Positions 63,096 to 64,000 of a stretch of DNA of 64,000 nucleotides are shown here, one piece after another. Under the pieces are notes generated by a model that did no database searches, was not told the origin of the DNA, and saw nothing but the letters and a program-made list of their open reading frames with translations. A program made the translations under genes and the position numbers. The stretch covers positions 45,287 through 109,286 of the forward strand of contig CANLMQ010000021.1 in assembly GCA_947492175.1 (NCBI GenBank), read 5' to 3'. The stretch's first letter is position 1. Each line of letters opens with the position of its first letter. The DNA is from an uncultured Draconibacterium sp. Its GTDB lineage: Bacteria > Bacteroidota > Bacteroidia > Bacteroidales > Prolixibacteraceae.

Positions 63096-63683
63096 TTACT
63101 GGAGGAACAAATAAAAGAATAGCAGATTGATTGTAAGACTATTGTCGAGGTGAGATTTTAGAAATGATAAAGAATTTGCCACGTGTTTTTTTACAGTACT
63201 AGCTGAAATATTTAATTTCTTTGCTATTTCATCGTGGGTTAATCCTTCATTTCTGCTTAATAGAAATATCTCTTTTTGGCGAGGTGTCAATTGATTTAAA
63301 AGCGCTTCTACAGAAGCGTTTAATTCGTTAAAATATATTTCGTTAATAACGTCAGGAGCATTATTCGATTGCTGCAATGATTTCAGGTATTCGAGGTATT
63401 TTTGTTCTTTTATTCTTTTTCGAAACAAGCTCATTGTTGTATTGTAAGCAATCGTAAAAATGAATGATTCAAATGAAGAATAAACATCAATTTTATTTCG
63501 GGCTTCCCATAATTTTACAAAAACCTCCTGAACAATTTCCTCTGCATCATCCTCTATTTTAATATATCTTAAAACAAAGGCATATAATCTCTTACAGTAT
63601 CGCTCATAAATATTGTAAAAAGCTATACGATCCCCCTTCTGAAGAAGTAAAAGAAGTTCTTTATTTGATTTAGTTACTTTCAA
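63096..63683 (-). CDS. ECF RNA polymerase sigma factor (FecI/RpoE-like)
   Basis: 195 residues with sigma-2 (RLYAFVLRYIKIEDDAEEIVQEVFVKLWE) and sigma-4 (LTPRQKEIFLLSRNEGLTHDEIAKKL) regions joined by a short linker; the motif blocks are the standard ECF ones of Bacteroidota SusCD loci. The frame has no ATG that would preserve region 2: it opens with TTG at 63683 after an upstream in-frame stop at 63756-63758, so TTG (or an ATT further up) must be the start. The C-terminus ends in an unusual hydrophobic tail (TINLLFFYLFLQ). It is followed by fecR after 186 bp and should transcribe susC when released. Confidence 0.93.
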   Translation of the reverse strand: MKVTKSNKELLLLLQKGDRIAFYNIYERYCKRLYAFVLRYIKIEDDAEEIVQEVFVKLWEARNKIDVYSSFESFIFTIAYNTTMSLFRKRIKEQKYLEYLKSLQQSNNAPDVINEIYFNELNASVEALLNQLTPRQKEIFLLSRNEGLTHDEIAKKLNISASTVKKHVANSLSFLKSHLDNSLTINLLFFYLFLQ

Positions 63684-63703
63684 AAATTTAGAAAAATGAA
63701 GGT

Positions 63704-63711
63704 CAAAAATA
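63704..63711 (-). promoter_or_regulatory. -7 box of the sigma factor gene
   Basis: On the minus strand TATTTTTG, matching TAnnTTTG, 20 bp upstream of the TTG start. No clear -33 element. Confidence 0.45.
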
Positions 63712-63730
63712 ATATTTTTCAGGAATGTAG

Positions 63731-63856
63731 TCTGATACCTCTGAATATAATTTTTTCAAAAACGAAATTTATGTAGAAACCGTTATAGACAATAATTCCG
63801 GGATTTACCTGCAAACCGAAGTAAAAACAGAACTCAACTGGCAATGTTACTTATGA
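63731..63856 (+). pseudogene. Possible gene remnant
   Basis: Between an in-frame TAG (63728-63730) and TGA (63854-63856) lie 41 codons with a protein-like composition (NEIYVETVIDNNSGIYLQTE and then KTELNWQCYL) in an otherwise AT-rich gap. There is no start codon and the family is not recognised. It could be the tail of a decayed gene or chance. Confidence 0.25.
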
Positions 63857-63937
63857 AAGAATCCTGAATCTTCAATTGATACTATTTTATTCAAATCACT
63901 CTACAGCTTCTCAAAACCATTTTTTTCTAATCTCTAT

Positions 63938-63964
63938 GGGGTTAGTTCCCCGCTGCTTGCAGCG
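63938..63964. repeat. REP-like double hairpin
   Basis: GGGG-TTAGTT-CCCC (63938-63951) is followed at once by the perfect short hairpin CGCTGC-TT-GCAGCG (63951-63964). G+C-rich tandem hairpins of this kind, 21 bp before a start codon, resemble REP elements next to REP-associated tyrosine transposase genes. Confidence 0.45.
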
Positions 63965-63973
63965 TAAATTTAG

Positions 63974-63981
63974 TAAATTTG
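63974..63981 (+). promoter_or_regulatory. -7 box before the edge gene
   Basis: TAAATTTG, an exact TAnnTTTG match, 3 bp before the ATG at 63985, implying an almost leaderless transcript if it is used. Confidence 0.4.
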
Positions 63982-63984
63982 TGT

Positions 63985-64000
63985 ATGCGTGAAAGTTCAT
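63985..64000 (+). CDS. First codons of a gene cut by the window edge, possibly a REP-associated transposase
   Basis: ATG followed by CGT GAA AGT TCA (M-R-E-S-S) and then the window ends. Only the context supports it: a preceding TAAATTTG box and REP-like hairpins. The proposal of a Y1 (IS200-like) REP-associated transposase rests on that association and not on protein sequence. Confidence 0.3.

Noticed and set aside
1..64000. CRISPR array, tRNA or rRNA genes, complete insertion sequences, prophage genes
   Set aside because: No regularly spaced repeats, cloverleaf-like sequence, transposase or phage structural gene was found on reading both strands; weak tRNA-like folds cannot be excluded without a covariance search.

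Overview
The window reads as chromosome of a Bacteroidota bacterium, probably a marine or sediment member of the Marinilabiliales/Prolixibacteraceae type (lineage is inference). The signs are low G+C, three SusC/SusD outer-membrane uptake pairs, short lipoprotein signals ending in Ser/Ala-Cys, -7 boxes of the form TAnnTTTG, an ECF sigma/FecR pair, and a scarcity of Shine-Dalgarno sequences. No rRNA, tRNA, CRISPR array, phage or complete insertion sequence was found.

Layout. 1-7.5 kb: the first codons of a probable M24 aminopeptidase (-), a cytidylate kinase-like protein (+), then a same-strand run of an MFS carrier, an M81/MlrC peptidase and a DUF1080-PHP fusion, and a Na/Pi cotransporter. 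7.5-9.4 kb: mostly non-coding, with a candidate small RNA and a DUF5362 membrane protein. 9.4-12.6 kb: an orphan BvgS-like hybrid sensor kinase, a SUI1/YciH factor and a small membrane protein. 12.7-21 kb: SusCD pair 1 with a surface lipoprotein, a DUF5009 acyltransferase-like membrane protein and a degenerate M23-fold protein. 21-25.6 kb: a nitric-oxide defence cluster (quinol NO reductase, hemerythrin, Ric, and a divergent Rrf2 regulator with an operator-like dyad). 25.6-31.7 kb: a damage-inducible mutagenesis module (DnaE2-like polymerase, Y-family polymerase, LexA/CI-like S24 repressor) with four copies of one 17-bp operator-like sequence. 31.7-38 kb: MBL-fold hydrolase, Hsp20, TrmD, M14 peptidase, AddB-like nuclease. 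38-45.2 kb: gamma-glutamyltransferase and SusCD pair 2. 45.2-49 kb: NUDIX, small membrane protein, two methyltransferases, DUF1801. 49.4-63.7 kb: a nine-gene (-) locus, sigma factor, FecR, STN-bearing SusC, SusD, DUF5018 lipoprotein, ADP-ribosylglycohydrolase-family lipoprotein, TIM-barrel lipoprotein, Gfo/Idh/MocA oxidoreductase and sugar isomerase. The right edge holds REP-like hairpins and the first codons of another gene.

How the genes work together. The sigma/FecR/STN-SusC set should sense its own substrate: import through SusCD signals to FecR, which frees the sigma factor. The downstream proteins then bind, hydrolyse and oxidise or isomerise the released sugar. No polysaccharide lyase or recognised glycoside hydrolase is present, and the only clear hydrolase is the ADP-ribosylglycohydrolase-family protein, so the substrate may be an N-glycosidic or ribosyl compound rather than a conventional polysaccharide (inference). 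In the mutagenesis module the S24 repressor probably represses both itself and dinB-dnaE2. In the NO cluster the Rrf2 protein probably represses ric-hemerythrin and norB.

The strongest unexplained signals are the paired 17-bp operators, the CAZyme-free sigma/FecR locus with its intercistronic hairpins, the dyad enclosing the fecR -7 box, and two candidate structured RNAs. Nothing here is plainly a new defence or mobile system. All family names come from reading motifs, not from a database search.
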